Shown: positions 26,046-36,330, counted from the first letter of the stretch. The stretch is DNA of 39,030 nt from Vibrio sp. 10N.261.45.E2 (GCF_002875705.1 NZ_MCZZ01000126.1:1-39030), one strand, 5' to 3'. Numbers and translations are program-made. Notes: generated by a model not told the origin, from the sequence alone.

Positions 26046-26149
26046 AGAATTAGTGGGGAGCTCTAACACGAGATAAAACGTGTGAGCTTTGGTTTCAGTT
26101 TTTGAAACCTTTAGAGAACTTTTAACAAACTTGCGTCGAGACAACCTAA

Positions 26150-27709
26150 ATGAAGAAAACAATCCTATTTGCCGTTTTTATTATGTTTGGCATTGCCGTC
26201 GCTGCGAGTATGGCGTCAACTTATTTCATTTCAAGCGAAAAAATTGATGAGATAATATTGAACAAATCGCAAGTTCAAGCTGAATTCTTGGCTGGAAATG
26301 CGGGGTATATCTTAGAGAATTCGGACAATCCAGTTCAAGATTTACAAAAGCTGGTGGGTGAGCTGAAACAGCGATCTGATGTCACTTATGCCATTGTTAT
26401 TGATAGTAACGTAAGTGCTATTGCTCACAGCGACAAAAACAAACTGAATAAAGTTTATGAAGATAGCTATACCGTTAAAGGCGCAACCCAAGGCGTCCAA
26501 CAGTATTCAAAATGGTACGCTGATGTTCAACAAGTCTGGGTGTTTGACATCATGGCACCTATCTACGTCAACGGTGAGCTGTACGGTACTTTTGATATCG
26601 GTATTCCTATCACAGAGGTTAGCCAAGCAACGAATGGCATTATTAGCTACCAGCTCGCTTCAATGGTTTTCATTTTTGTTGTTTGTCTCGTTGTTCTATC
26701 ACTTCTTCTTAGCAAACTGATGCAACCTCTCTTGGTATTGAAAAATACATTGCATGATATTTCTGAAGGCGATGGTGATCTATCAGTACGTTTGCCAATT
26801 AAAGGGAATGACGAAGTCGCTCAAATCTCATCGGCTTTCAATGTGTTCGTTGGCAAGGTGCACGAGATAATTACGCAAACAGTGAATACTGGTGTCGAAT
26901 TAAATAGCACAGCTATTGGGCTTCGTGAACAGTCGCAGCAAGCATTGCAAAGAGGGCAAGAACAGAACGAACAAACCATGTTGGTCGTGACGTCTATGAA
27001 TGAAATGATTGCCACGGTTAATGAAATTGCATCTAGCGCGGCTGGTGCTGCAAGCGCGGCAAACATGGCGGCGAGTGAAACTCAAGAAGGTCATAAGACG
27101 ATTGAGAAGACCACGACCTCAATCTCGAACCTTGAAGCCGAGATGAATAGTGCTTCTGACATCATTGTTAGCCTTGCTGACAATACTCAGTCAATCGGTA
27201 CTATTCTTGATGTTATTCGAGGTATCTCAGAGCAAACAAACTTGCTTGCTCTGAACGCTGCAATTGAAGCTGCCCGTGCTGGTGAGGCTGGCCGAGGCTT
27301 TGCTGTCGTTGCTGATGAAGTTCGTAACCTAGCGACAAAAACAGCACAGTCGACCGATGAAATTGACACTATGATCAACCAACTTCAAACCGAAGCTAAG
27401 AATGCTGTTAGCTCGATGAGTAATAGTAAGAACCTAATTGAAGAGGGTACGACTGAAACTGAAATGGCTCGCCAAGCTTTGGAAAAAATTTCAACGCAAG
27501 TTTTGGCTATTCTCGATATTAATACGCAAGTCGCAACGGCAACGGAGCAGCAATCGGCGGTAGCGAATGAAATTAATATGAATATGGATACGGTTAATAG
27601 CTCAGTCAAAAACGGTTTGAGCGCCAGTGAGAAGTTAGAGCAATCAAGCCAGCAGTTGGCAGAGTTGTCACAAGTTCTCGATCGTTATGTCGGTTCATTT
27701 AAAATCTAG
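26150..27709 (+). CDS. Methyl-accepting chemotaxis protein
   Basis: Chemoreceptor of 519 residues. It has TM1 (about residues 4-26), a periplasmic single-Cache-like sensor (about 27-165, with [17 protein letters not shown] and [18 protein letters not shown]), TM2 (about 168-192), HAMP (about 190-245) and a long signalling coiled coil. Its hairpin tip [20 protein letters not shown] is followed by [14 protein letters not shown], the binding site for CheA/CheW. No C-terminal NWETF-type CheR tether is present. The ligand is unknown; the Cache fold usually binds small organic acids or amines. A FliA-type promoter upstream ties it to the motility regulon. Confidence 0.95.
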   Translation: MKKTILFAVFIMFGIAVAASMASTYFISSEKIDEIILNKSQVQAEFLAGNAGYILENSDNPVQDLQKLVGELKQRSDVTYAIVIDSNVSAIAHSDKNKLNKVYEDSYTVKGATQGVQQYSKWYADVQQVWVFDIMAPIYVNGELYGTFDIGIPITEVSQATNGIISYQLASMVFIFVVCLVVLSLLLSKLMQPLLVLKNTLHDISEGDGDLSVRLPIKGNDEVAQISSAFNVFVGKVHEIITQTVNTGVELNSTAIGLREQSQQALQRGQEQNEQTMLVVTSMNEMIATVNEIASSAAGAASAANMAASETQEGHKTIEKTTTSISNLEAEMNSASDIIVSLADNTQSIGTILDVIRGISEQTNLLALNAAIEAARAGEAGRGFAVVADEVRNLATKTAQSTDEIDTMINQLQTEAKNAVSSMSNSKNLIEEGTTETEMARQALEKISTQVLAILDINTQVATATEQQSAVANEINMNMDTVNSSVKNGLSASEKLEQSSQQLAELSQVLDRYVGSFKI

Positions 27710-27757
27710 AATTCCCAACATATCTCATTAAGAGATGTGTTGAGCTTCCAGTAATTT

Positions 27758-27793
27758 AATAGCGCTTATGTCATACATGAGCGCTATTTTTTT
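27758..27793 (+). terminator. Rho-independent terminator
   Basis: Stem AATAGCGCT / AGCGCTATT (27758-27766 with 27780-27788), extended inward by ATG/CAT, then a run of T to 27793. It ends the chemoreceptor gene. The remaining gap to 28068 shows no gene. Confidence 0.92.
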
Positions 27794-28068
27794 GCGATAT
27801 GCCGACGCAGATACTCCGATAGAGCGCAACAGAAATGAAGAATGTACCTGCAGTGTAATATCGAAAATTTGACCTATTTAGAACAACGCGATCGAATAAG
27901 GCAGTGACAGCAGGCACTTACTTTTATTCCCGCATGCGTAAGGTCAAAAAATCGACTAAACAACAGCTCTGATGCGACACATAAGGTGTTCCGCCTCTCA
28001 TCACGATGTATAGTTATTGATAGTTCATTCAGTAATTGTATCTGTAGTTGTCAGTTGATGTGGGTGTT

Positions 28069-28626
28069 ATGAAGAAAAACGGATTTACTTTAATGGAATT
28101 AATCATTGTCATCGTGATACTTGGAGTCTTGGCCGTTACAGCAGCTCCGAGGTTTCTTAATATCCAAGAGTCAGCGAGAGAAGCGGTACTTGAAGGTGTT
28201 GCGGGTGCAATGGAAGGGGTTATCACGCAGGTGACTTCTAAAGCCATTATTGTTGGGCTTAACCCGGACGCAACAAACCCAGGTGATCAGAGCAACTATG
28301 TAATTGATTTTGGCATTGGTAGCGTTGAAGTAGATTGGGGGACGCTTTGCCCTGAAAGCCGAGGGGAATCAGGGGATAAATTGAAGATGCTCGATTTCCT
28401 TACCTTGTCAGATGAGGACAGCTTAACGTCTGACTTTGCCAATAGGTATACAGTAGTTGGCTATGAATACCCGTTTACCACTGGAGATCTTGGCGGGGCG
28501 ATAATAGAAGATCTTCCATCTGGTTGTTATGTTCTCTATGATTCTTTTGGTGGTAGAACAAGTGGAGATACATGCCCAGCTGATGGTTGTGTATGTACAG
28601 TTCAAGTAGTTAACGATGATTGTTAA
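28069..28626 (+). CDS. MSHA-type type IV prepilin-like protein, stand-alone
   Basis: Protein of 185 residues with a class III leader (MKKNG cut before FTLMELIIVIVILG) and the MshA-like continuation VLAVTAAPRFLN. I chose 28069 because an upstream TTG at 28048 would give an atypical leader. The mature head has paired Cys near the C-terminus (SGDTCPADGCVCTVQVVNDDC), plus TLCPES and SGCYVL, so disulfides are likely. No pilus assembly, ATPase or prepilin peptidase genes are near, so it must use machinery encoded elsewhere, plausibly MSHA. It may be an accessory or alternative pilin. Confidence 0.85.
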   Translation: MKKNGFTLMELIIVIVILGVLAVTAAPRFLNIQESAREAVLEGVAGAMEGVITQVTSKAIIVGLNPDATNPGDQSNYVIDFGIGSVEVDWGTLCPESRGESGDKLKMLDFLTLSDEDSLTSDFANRYTVVGYEYPFTTGDLGGAIIEDLPSGCYVLYDSFGGRTSGDTCPADGCVCTVQVVNDDC

Positions 28627-28660
28627 ACCAAGCACATCATCTGGTTTATAGAAATTCAAT

Positions 28661-28702
28661 AAAAAAGCGCGTTATTGCCGAGTAGCAATAACGCGCTTTT
28701 TT
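28661..28702. terminator. Bidirectional rho-independent terminator
   Basis: Perfect 12-bp stem GCGCGTTATTGC / GCAATAACGCGC (28667-28678 with 28685-28696), flanked by six A and six T. It serves the converging pilin and MATE genes. Confidence 0.95.
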
Positions 28703-28723
28703 CTACTAGCTTATTTGCCTATC

Positions 28724-30106
28724 TTAGTTTGCCAATGGAGCACTTGCTGGTGGCAAGTCACGTTTCTTAATCACGTGTCGTAAGCGAATTAACATCAGCG
28801 TCGCTGAAACGCTCAAGCCCGTCAGAATACCAATCCAAAAGCCTTCTTCACCCATTGCTGGAACAATGTGGTCTGTTAAGCCTAACACCATACCTAATGG
28901 TAGTGCTAAGCCCCAGTATGAAGCGATAGCTAAGATCATCGGGATCTTAGTGTCTTTATAGCCACGCAGTGCGCCGTTAGCAGACGTTTGCAATGCATCG
29001 CTGAATTGGTACATCGCCGTAAAGGTCAACAATACTGCTGCTGTTGCGCTAATTGCAGGGTCGGTGGTGTAAAGCCTAATGATCCACTCAGGGAACAGCA
29101 GGAACATCGCAACTGAAAGCAACGAAATTAACGCTGCAACCAAGATGCCGACTTTGCTGCGTTCAATTGCGCCTAGTTCGTCTTTCTCTCCTAATGCATG
29201 TCCAACACGAATCGTAATACCGAACGAGATACTCATCGGAATCACGTAAGTCAGGCTCGAAATGTTAAGTGCAATTTGCGCGGCTGCCACGTTCTCTGCA
29301 CCAATACGACCAATCATCAACGCGATAACCGCAAAGATACTGCCGCACACCGCGATATTCATTCCGATAGGTAAACCTAATCTTAGAAGGTGAAGCATCT
29401 CTTTTGCTTTTGGCTTAGCGTCTGCAAAGCTGATGATGGTTTTGTAGTAGTGATGACCTTTAATGTAGGAATACAGCATTCCCGACATTAGCCAATACAC
29501 TAAGCTTGTCGCCCAGCCACAACCCACCGCACCCATTTCAGGGAAACCAAACTTACCGTAGATAAGCACGTAGTTGACTGGAATATTAATCAGCAAACCA
29601 ATTACCGAAATGATCATCGGTACTTTGGTGTTGTTCATACCTTCACAGAAGCCGTTCAAGGTGTAGAACAGGGCAATCCCCGGCACACCAAAGGCTAGGG
29701 CAAACGCATAGTCACTGCCAATTGGAATGATCTCAGCGGCTACACCAATCCATTCTAAGATCGGCTTCGCACTCACTAAATAAGCGATGAGTAATACGCT
29801 AGCAATTAATGCCAACCAAACCATCTGGAAGAATTCAACAGAGATACTTTGAAAGTCACGGGCACCGCGGTGATAAGCGACAACAGGCGTTAACGCCATA
29901 ATCACGCCACGTAGCAACAGCAACACAGGAATCCAAAGGCTAGTGCCGAGTGCAATAGCGGCGAGGTCGGCAGGGCTTACTTGGCCAGCCATTGTCGTAT
30001 CGACAAATCCCATCGCTTGGGTAGCTATTTGAGTCAAAATGATTGGAACCGAAAGATGCATAAGCGCACCCGATTCACGAGTAAAAGGACGAAATTTCGT
30101 TAGCAT
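28724..30106 (-). CDS. MATE-family multidrug/sodium antiporter (NorM-like)
   Basis: Protein of 460 residues with 12 predicted transmembrane helices in two six-helix halves. NorM-family stretches are MGFVDTTMAGQVSPADLAAIALG in the first half, GAVGCGWATSLVYW in the middle and LRGYKDTKIPMILAIASYWGLALPLG in the second. The length matches NorM, but sequence differences suggest a paralogue rather than V. cholerae NorM itself. It would exchange cationic drugs against Na+ or H+. It is monocistronic. The promoter lies in the 371-bp divergent gap shared with the HNH-like gene, which also contains a 7-bp dyad (AATCACT/AGTGATT, 30356-30383). Confidence 0.92.
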   Translation of the reverse strand: MLTKFRPFTRESGALMHLSVPIILTQIATQAMGFVDTTMAGQVSPADLAAIALGTSLWIPVLLLLRGVIMALTPVVAYHRGARDFQSISVEFFQMVWLALIASVLLIAYLVSAKPILEWIGVAAEIIPIGSDYAFALAFGVPGIALFYTLNGFCEGMNNTKVPMIISVIGLLINIPVNYVLIYGKFGFPEMGAVGCGWATSLVYWLMSGMLYSYIKGHHYYKTIISFADAKPKAKEMLHLLRLGLPIGMNIAVCGSIFAVIALMIGRIGAENVAAAQIALNISSLTYVIPMSISFGITIRVGHALGEKDELGAIERSKVGILVAALISLLSVAMFLLFPEWIIRLYTTDPAISATAAVLLTFTAMYQFSDALQTSANGALRGYKDTKIPMILAIASYWGLALPLGMVLGLTDHIVPAMGEEGFWIGILTGLSVSATLMLIRLRHVIKKRDLPPASAPLAN

Positions 30107-30477
30107 GGAAGTTCACAACACCAATATAAATACACGAATGATGGCAGGATGGCCGGTGTGCATTTTAGGATGTGCCCCGTTGGGCGGGCGACAATATAAA
30201 CACCTTACCGTATAGGGTCAAGCATTGGATTTATAGAGTTTCACTTGCTCCGAAATACGGATAGGTTCTGATGGCCAAAACACAGCGCCAACGCACGTAA
30301 GTTAATGATTTAGTGGGAATCACACTAGGCAGATAAATTCTATATTTGCCACGATAATCACTAAGGTCGCGGTATAAGTGATTGTTATGGATACATAAAG
30401 ACTAGTACAATTGGTGGCATAACTAACTAGGTATAAATATTCTGTATAAGAACTGTTAATTGGCATGAGGTAATACA

Positions 30478-31254
30478 ATGAGTTGCAAACTGTGCGGAGA
30501 AGACAGTGTGCTGCAAAAATCCCATATAATCCCTAAATCGTACTTAAGAGGTTTAAAAAAGGGTGGAGGTCAATTGGTGTCTGTCGTATGCGATGATTCA
30601 ACAGCCCCTAAAAAAATCAATTCAGATCCTAAAGAAAAGCTATTGTGTCGAAAGTGCGAACAATTTTTGAGTGACAACTATGAAAAATATGGGACGCGGC
30701 TGTTTAAAAGTAGTCGAGGCGTTAAAAAAGCTAGAAACTACGTTGAGTTCAATGGCTTTAAGTATACAGAATATTATCTGTTTCTAATTAGTATTCTTTG
30801 GCGTGCTTCGGTTTCATCATTAGATGAATTTTCTGGTGTTCAATTACAAGATAAATTTGAAAGTATCTTAGCTTCGTCTATAAGAAATAAATCTATTAAA
30901 CTACAAACATCTTTGCGGCTTGATCATTTCATTCGTATATCTGTGCTTCGGGTCGTTGACTCAAAAAATGGTATTAGTGATGACGTTATACGCAGTATCC
31001 TGTTGCATTTTGGTGTAGAACATGGTGAAACTGCGCAAGATGGTATGGTTTATTACTTCATGATTAGTGGCTTCTTAATCTGTTACTTTTTTAGCGTAGG
31101 TAAAGACATTCACGATGTGCGTACGAAGCGCATTGGGGGGCAGTTAGTGAATCGTCCACAAATTAAAATTCCTAAAGTTGAATTGAGTGACTTAAAGCAA
31201 GTACATGATGGTTTTAAGGTTGTTCATGAAAAGGCTCAATCGCATACGTTGTAA
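30478..31254 (+). CDS. HNH-like zinc-binding protein, isolated, probable accessory cargo
   Basis: Protein of 258 residues. The N-terminal region has CKLC (Cys3, Cys6), SHIIPKSYL (His16) and LLCRKCE (Cys57, Cys60, Glu61), the layout of a treble-clef HNH-type nuclease. The final HNH His is replaced by Glu and no central Asn is obvious, so catalysis is uncertain. The C-terminal 180 residues are Ile/Leu/Phe/Lys-rich and unrecognised; a hydrophobic stretch (YYFMISGFLICYFFSVG) may be buried or membrane-near. The gene is visibly richer in A+T than its neighbours and stands alone between the MATE gene and the glycine-cleavage block, signs of transfer. Proteins with this N-terminal pattern occur in phage-defence and mobile contexts; a defence role is only a suggestion. 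Confidence 0.6.
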   Translation: MSCKLCGEDSVLQKSHIIPKSYLRGLKKGGGQLVSVVCDDSTAPKKINSDPKEKLLCRKCEQFLSDNYEKYGTRLFKSSRGVKKARNYVEFNGFKYTEYYLFLISILWRASVSSLDEFSGVQLQDKFESILASSIRNKSIKLQTSLRLDHFIRISVLRVVDSKNGISDDVIRSILLHFGVEHGETAQDGMVYYFMISGFLICYFFSVGKDIHDVRTKRIGGQLVNRPQIKIPKVELSDLKQVHDGFKVVHEKAQSHTL

Positions 31255-31324
31255 AACGGTTTTAGCAACAATATCAACTTGGCGCTATCCATTACACCTT
31301 TAAACCTAGCGCCGTATAAGCTTC

Positions 31325-31432
31325 TCACTGCCACAAAGCCAGCAGAAACACAAAAAGCCCAATCCCAAGCGTGACTTTCAAAAATAAGCCAAGAGGAGCT
31401 CCACCTTTTGGCGTTTTATTGCAACATCCCAT
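31325..31432 (-). CDS. 35-residue small membrane protein
   Basis: Short gene reading MGCCNKTPKGGAPLG, then a hydrophobic helix (residues 14-34, LGLFLKVTLGIGLFVFLLAL) and ending WQ. A strong ribosome binding site (GAGGAA, 7 nt from the ATG) lies just upstream on the minus strand, which makes it a likely real gene although very short. Two adjacent Cys at residues 3-4 could bind metal or be modified. A single-pass inner-membrane protein is expected. It lies downstream of gcvP on the same strand but beyond a terminator, so it is probably its own unit. Function unknown. Confidence 0.65.
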   Translation of the reverse strand: MGCCNKTPKGGAPLGLFLKVTLGIGLFVFLLALWQ

Positions 31433-31528
31433 AATTGTTTCCTCATTCATCGTTGGATTCATTTCACCTTAAACCTTTCCCTTACGGTAAGGTCAATGCA
31501 TTTGTTGACGTTGAATTTCAGAAAACAA

Positions 31529-31554
31529 AAAGGCGAACCATTTGGTTCGCCTTT
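31529..31554 (-). terminator. Terminator of gcvP (GGCGAAC family)
   Basis: Perfect 11-bp stem AAAGGCGAACC / GGTTCGCCTTT (31529-31539 with 31544-31554). On the minus strand it is followed by TTTTGTTTT. It ends the glyA-gcvH-gcvP transcript. Confidence 0.92.
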
Positions 31555-31585
31555 GTTATGTTTAGTTGCTTAGCGCCACTACGAA

Positions 31586-34465
31586 TTAGTCTTCGTAGTT
31601 ATCGATGCTTGGGCAAGAACAGATTAGGTTACGGTCGCCGTATACGTTGTCTACACGGTTAACTGTTGGCCAGTACTTCGAGTTCTTCGTTGCTTTCGAT
31701 GGGAAGCAAGCCAGTTCGCGAGAGTAAGGGCGATCCCATTCTGCGCCTGAAAGGTCAACTTGAGTGTGCGGCGCGTTTACTAGAGGGTTGTTGTCTAGTG
31801 GCCATTCACCCGCTTTCACTGCTGCCATTTCGTGACGGATTGCGATCATCGCTTCACAGAAACGGTCTAGCTCTTCTAAATCTTCTGATTCAGTTGGCTC
31901 TACCATTAGTGTGCCAGCTACTGGGAAAGACATAGTCGGCGCGTGGAAACCGAAGTCCATTAGACGCTTAGCAATATCTTCTTCGCTGATGCCTGTCTCT
32001 TCTTTAAGCGGGCGAATATCGATAATACATTCGTGTGCTACGCGGCCATTCGTGCCACGGTAAAGAACAGGGTAGTGAGGACGTAGTTTTTCCATCACGT
32101 AGTTCGCATTCAGAATTGCAACTTTAGTCGCGTCTGTTAGGCCAGGTTCGCCCATCATTGCGATGTAAGCCCAAGAGATCGGTAGAATTGAAGCACTACC
32201 TAAATCTGCTGCTGATACCGCGTAGTCAGAACCTTGTACTCCGTTTTCGATGTGACCCGGTAGGAAAGGTGCTAGGTGCGATTTAACACCGATAGGACCC
32301 ATACCCGGACCGCCACCACCGTGTGGGATACAGAATGTTTTGTGTAGGTTCAAGTGAGATACGTCTGAACCGATGAAGCCAGGTGAAGTTAGACCTACTT
32401 GAGCGTTCATGTTCGCGCCGTCTAGGTAAACCTGACCGCCCGCTGCGTGAACTTGTTCACACACTTCTTTCACTTGCTCTTCGTATACGCCGTGCGTAGA
32501 AGGGTAAGTGATCATGATGCTTGATAGGTTGTCTTTGTGCTTCTCGATTTTCGCTGCTAGGTCTGTCATGTCGATGTTGCCATCTTCATCACACTTAACA
32601 ACCACTACCTTCATAGAAACCATAGATGCTGTTGCAGGGTTAGTACCGTGCGCAGAGCTAGGAATCAGACAAACGTTACGGTGACCTTCACCGCGGCTTG
32701 CGTGGTAACGTTGAATCGCGATTAGACCTGCGTATTCGCCAGATGCACCAGAGTTAGGCTGTAGTGAGAAATCGTCGTAACCAGTGATTTCACATAGCTT
32801 CTCTTTAAGATCCTTCGCTAGCGCTGTGTAACCAGCCGCTTGCTCTAGAGGCGCAAATGGGTGAATTGAACCAAACTCAGGCCATGTTACTGGGATCATC
32901 TCTGCAGCAGCGTTCAGCTTCATCGTACAGCTGCCCAGTGGGATCATGCCGTGCGTTAGTGAGAAGTCTTTGTTCTCAAGCTGTTTTAGGTAACGCATCA
33001 TTTGCGTTTCGCTGTGGTGCGTATTGAATACTGGGTGAGTTAGGAACTCTGATTCACGACGGCAGTTTTCTGGAATTGCTGCAAACTCGTTTGATGCAAT
33101 GTCAGAAGATAGTGCTTGAATGTCTTCTTTCACGTCGAAGATTGCGAACAGTGCGTTCACGTCGTCGATCGTTGTTGTTTCATCTAAGCTGATACCGATC
33201 TTACCTTTAAGAAGGCGAAGGTTGATGTCTTCTGCTTGCGCTTTCGCGTACAGTGCATCTGTCTTTTCTTCAGAGTTGATCGTGATGGTATCGAAGAAGC
33301 TGTTGTTTGTTAGCTCGTAACCTGCTTTAGTCAGACCAGCCGCAAGGATAGCCGTCATGTGGTGTGTACGACGAGCAATAGTACGTAGGCCTTCTGCACC
33401 GTGGTAAACCGCGTAGAAGGATGCCATGTTTGCTAGAAGAGCTTGAGCTGTACAGATGTTCGATGTCGCTTTCTCGCGGCGGATGTGTTGCTCACGAGTT
33501 TGCATTGCCATACGTAGCGCTTGGTTACCGTGCGTATCGATAGAAACACCGATTACACGACCTGGCATTGTACGCTTGTGCTTTTCACGAGTTGCCATGA
33601 ATGCAGCGTGTGGACCGCCGTAACCCATAGGAACACCGAAACGTTGCGCTGAACCGATGACTACGTCTGCGCCCATTTCGCCAGCTGGCTTAAGTAGAGC
33701 TGAAGCGAGTAGGTCAGTAGCAACTGTAACTAATGTTTTGTTAGCTTGAGCTTTAGCAATGACGTCGGTTAGGTCACGAACTTCACCTGTTGTACCAGGG
33801 TATTGAACTAGTGCACCAAATACGTCTTGCTCTGGAAGTGTTTCAAGAGCACCAACCATGACTTCAAAACCGATGTACTCAGCACGAGTTTTAACAACTT
33901 CTAGTGTTTGAGGGTGAACATCGTCAGCAACGAAGAATACTTTGCTCTTGCTTTTACCAGCACGCTTACACAGTGTCATTGCTTCGCCAGCCGCTGTCGC
34001 TTCATCAAGAAGAGACGCGTTTGCGATTTCCATACCCGTTAGGTCCATTACCATTTGTTGGTAATTCAGCAGAGCTTCAAGACGACCTTGAGAAATCTCT
34101 GGTTGGTATGGTGTGTAAGCTGTGTACCAGCCTGGGTTCTCTAAAACGTTACGTAGAATAACGTTTGGAGTGAATGTGTTGTAGTAGCCTTGGCCAATGA
34201 AAGTACGTTTCACTTGGTTTAGGTTAGCGATCTCTTTAAGAGAGGTCAGCATGTCCATTTCGCTCAGTGGCGCAGCAAGTGTCATTGGTTTTTCAAGACG
34301 GATTTGTGCAGGAACCGTTTCGTCGATCAGTGCATCTAAGCTAGTCGCGTTGATCGCTTCAAGCATTTTTTGCTGGTCTGCTTTATTCGGGCCGTTATGA
34401 CGAGCAACGAACTCGTTTTGCGTACCTAAGTCTTTCAGTAATTGGCTTTGAAGTAATTCAGTCAT
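31586..34465 (-). CDS. gcvP: Glycine dehydrogenase (decarboxylating), P-protein
   Basis: Homodimeric-type P-protein of 959 residues, the usual length for gammaproteobacterial GcvP. It decarboxylates glycine and passes the aminomethyl group to lipoyl-GcvH. It has two related halves; the PLP Lys is in [17 protein letters not shown] (about residue 710), followed by GPGMGPIGV. The N-terminal half has the [12 protein letters not shown] segment and many conserved Gly. It is the last gene of the minus-strand glyA-gcvH-gcvP cluster, 90 bp after gcvH. A hairpin (AAGCTGCTC/GAGCAGCTT, 34513-34535) in that gap may tune expression or mRNA stability. Confidence 0.97.
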   Translation of the reverse strand: MTELLQSQLLKDLGTQNEFVARHNGPNKADQQKMLEAINATSLDALIDETVPAQIRLEKPMTLAAPLSEMDMLTSLKEIANLNQVKRTFIGQGYYNTFTPNVILRNVLENPGWYTAYTPYQPEISQGRLEALLNYQQMVMDLTGMEIANASLLDEATAAGEAMTLCKRAGKSKSKVFFVADDVHPQTLEVVKTRAEYIGFEVMVGALETLPEQDVFGALVQYPGTTGEVRDLTDVIAKAQANKTLVTVATDLLASALLKPAGEMGADVVIGSAQRFGVPMGYGGPHAAFMATREKHKRTMPGRVIGVSIDTHGNQALRMAMQTREQHIRREKATSNICTAQALLANMASFYAVYHGAEGLRTIARRTHHMTAILAAGLTKAGYELTNNSFFDTITINSEEKTDALYAKAQAEDINLRLLKGKIGISLDETTTIDDVNALFAIFDVKEDIQALSSDIASNEFAAIPENCRRESEFLTHPVFNTHHSETQMMRYLKQLENKDFSLTHGMIPLGSCTMKLNAAAEMIPVTWPEFGSIHPFAPLEQAAGYTALAKDLKEKLCEITGYDDFSLQPNSGASGEYAGLIAIQRYHASRGEGHRNVCLIPSSAHGTNPATASMVSMKVVVVKCDEDGNIDMTDLAAKIEKHKDNLSSIMITYPSTHGVYEEQVKEVCEQVHAAGGQVYLDGANMNAQVGLTSPGFIGSDVSHLNLHKTFCIPHGGGGPGMGPIGVKSHLAPFLPGHIENGVQGSDYAVSAADLGSASILPISWAYIAMMGEPGLTDATKVAILNANYVMEKLRPHYPVLYRGTNGRVAHECIIDIRPLKEETGISEEDIAKRLMDFGFHAPTMSFPVAGTLMVEPTESEDLEELDRFCEAMIAIRHEMAAVKAGEWPLDNNPLVNAPHTQVDLSGAEWDRPYSRELACFPSKATKNSKYWPTVNRVDNVYGDRNLICSCPSIDNYED

Positions 34466-34512
34466 GATATGTTCTACTTTCTCTCTGGAGCCGTGAGCTA
34501 GCCCCTAAAATT

Positions 34513-34535
34513 AAGCTGCTCCAAAAGAGCAGCTT
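34513..34535 (-). terminator. Hairpin between gcvH and gcvP (attenuator or processing site)
   Basis: Nine-bp stem AAGCTGCTC / GAGCAGCTT with a 5-nt loop. On the minus strand only a short T-run follows (TTAATTTTA), so termination would be partial. Confidence 0.5.
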
Positions 34536-34555
34536 TATCGTAATGAGGTTACCTA

Positions 34556-34936
34556 TTAGTCTTCTTCGATAGAGCTTAGGTATTCTTCCGCATCTTTAAG
34601 GTTGTTTAGTTCAGACGCATCAGACATCTTCACTTTAACAATCCAACCACCTTCATAAGGTTCTTCGTTGATTAGCTCTGGGCTATCTTCTAGTTCTTCG
34701 TTGATTTCTACGATTTCGCCAGATATTGGTGCGTAGATATCAGAAGCAGCTTTTACTGATTCAACTAGAGAGAAGCTTTCGCCAGCTTCAATTTCGTCGT
34801 CAGTGTCAGGCAGGTCAACAAACACAACGTCACCTAGCATCTCTTGAGCGTGCTCAGAAATACCGATAGTTACAGTACCGTCACCGTTGTCTTTTACCCA
34901 CTCGTGGCTGTCTGCAAACTTTAGTGTATTGTCCAT
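34556..34936 (-). CDS. gcvH: Glycine cleavage system H protein
   Basis: Lipoyl carrier of 126 residues. The lipoylated Lys is Lys62 in [14 protein letters not shown], within the hybrid lipoyl domain, and the protein starts KFADSHEWV, a classic GcvH opening. It shuttles the aminomethyl group from GcvP to GcvT and is reoxidised by lipoamide dehydrogenase (not in this window). It is very acidic. A GGAG ribosome binding site precedes the ATG. It is 51 bp downstream of glyA in the same operon. Confidence 0.97.
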   Translation of the reverse strand: MDNTLKFADSHEWVKDNGDGTVTIGISEHAQEMLGDVVFVDLPDTDDEIEAGESFSLVESVKAASDIYAPISGEIVEINEELEDSPELINEEPYEGGWIVKVKMSDASELNNLKDAEEYLSSIEED

Positions 34937-34987
34937 TGCTTATTCTCCAAAAATTTATGAGGTTTTAATTTAAATCTTAAAAACGGT

Positions 34988-36280
34988 TTAACGGTAAAGA
35001 GGGAAGCGCTTGCAAAGCTCTTTAACTTGCTTGCGAACACGTTGCTCAACTTCAGCGTTGCCTTCAGGGCTTTCAACCAAGCCATCAAGAACATCACCGA
35101 TCCATTCACCGATAAGTTTGAATTCTTCAGTGCCAAAACCACGACTGGTTCCAGCTGGCGTACCTAAACGAATGCCAGAAGTAATCATAGGCTTCTCTGA
35201 ATCGAATGGTATGCCATTTTTGTTACATGTGATCCCTGCACGCTCTAATGCTTCTTCAGTTACGTTACCTTTCAAGCCCTTAGGACGAAGGTCAACCAGC
35301 ATTAGGTGCGTGTCTGTTCCGCCAGTCACGATGTCACAACCGCGAGTTTGCAACACTTCAGCAAGAACTTTTGCGTTGTCGATCACTGAATCAATATAAG
35401 TATTAAATTCTGGGCCAAGTGCTTCGCCAAACGCCACTGCTTTAGCAGCGATAACGTGCATTAGTGGGCCGCCTTGTAGGCCAGGGAACACTGCAGAGTT
35501 GATCTTTTTGTTGATGCCTTCGTGGTTCGTAAGAATCATACCGCCGCGTGGGCCACGAAGTGTTTTGTGCGTTGTTGTGGTAACAACGTGTGCGTGTGGT
35601 AATGGGCTAGGGTGAGCACCTGTCGCGATAAGACCTGCGATGTGTGCCATATCGACCATTAGAATTGCACCAACTTCGTCAGCGATTTCACGGAATTTAG
35701 CGAAATCAATAACGCGTGGAATAGCACTACCACCGGCAATAATCATTTTAGGTTGGCTTTCGATTGCTAAAGCGCGAACCGCTTCGTAATCAATTTCTAG
35801 TGTGTCGCGGTCTACGCCGTATTGAACTGCGTTGAACCACTTACCAGACATTGCAGGACGAGCACCGTGAGTAAGGTGACCACCAGCGTCTAGCGACATG
35901 CCTAGGATAGTGTCACCAGGTTGAAGTAGCGCAAGTTTAACTGCACCGTTTGCTTGAGCGCCAGAGTGAGGTTGTACGTTTACGTATTCGCATTTGAACA
36001 GCTGCTTAGCGCGTTCGATTGCGATAGCTTCAACGGTATCTACGTGCTCACAACCACCATAGTAACGACGGCCTGGGTAGCCTTCTGCGTATTTGTTGGT
36101 TAGGCAGGTGCCTTGAGCTTGCATTACTGCTTTAGAAACGATGTTCTCAGAAGCAATAAGTTCGATTTGTTCGTTTTGACGAGTGTTCTCTGCTTGGATT
36201 CCAGCAAAGACTGCGTCGTCAGTCGCAGATAGGTTCGTAGAGAAAAAACTGTCTAAGCTATGGTTTTGGTAAGCGTTCAT
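34988..36280 (-). CDS. glyA: Serine hydroxymethyltransferase (gcv-linked copy)
   Basis: PLP enzyme of 430 residues interconverting serine and glycine with tetrahydrofolate. PLP Lys is Lys239 in [16 protein letters not shown]. Asp210 and His213 are in VDMAHIAG, and [11 protein letters not shown] is the family signature at about residue 42. Linked to gcvH and gcvP, this is probably the second glyA of Vibrio (glyA2 type) rather than the housekeeping copy; that is inferred from context. It is first gene of the operon. A 30-bp dyad (CTAATGG ... CCATTAG, 36301-36330) lies about 20 bp upstream of the start and could be an operator. A PurR-like half site (CGTTTGCG, 36358-36365) lies farther upstream. 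Confidence 0.95.
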   Translation of the reverse strand: MNAYQNHSLDSFFSTNLSATDDAVFAGIQAENTRQNEQIELIASENIVSKAVMQAQGTCLTNKYAEGYPGRRYYGGCEHVDTVEAIAIERAKQLFKCEYVNVQPHSGAQANGAVKLALLQPGDTILGMSLDAGGHLTHGARPAMSGKWFNAVQYGVDRDTLEIDYEAVRALAIESQPKMIIAGGSAIPRVIDFAKFREIADEVGAILMVDMAHIAGLIATGAHPSPLPHAHVVTTTTHKTLRGPRGGMILTNHEGINKKINSAVFPGLQGGPLMHVIAAKAVAFGEALGPEFNTYIDSVIDNAKVLAEVLQTRGCDIVTGGTDTHLMLVDLRPKGLKGNVTEEALERAGITCNKNGIPFDSEKPMITSGIRLGTPAGTSRGFGTEEFKLIGEWIGDVLDGLVESPEGNAEVEQRVRKQVKELCKRFPLYR

Positions 36281-36300
36281 TGTCGAGACCTTTCATTAAG

Positions 36301-36330
36301 CTAATGGTGATTGTTTTTATAGTCCATTAG
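36301..36330. promoter_or_regulatory. Dyad upstream of glyA, candidate operator
   Basis: CTAATGG (36301-36307) and CCATTAG (36324-36330) are perfect complements with 16 nt between, in the glyA leader. It may bind the divergent XRE-cupin regulator. The other dyad in this divergent gap, TTTCC-AATA-GGAAA (36586-36599), is nearer the regulator gene. Confidence 0.45.

Noticed and set aside
35010..35399. 129-codon plus-strand frame inside glyA
   Set aside because: Shadow of a strongly conserved gene; no ribosome binding site or domain.
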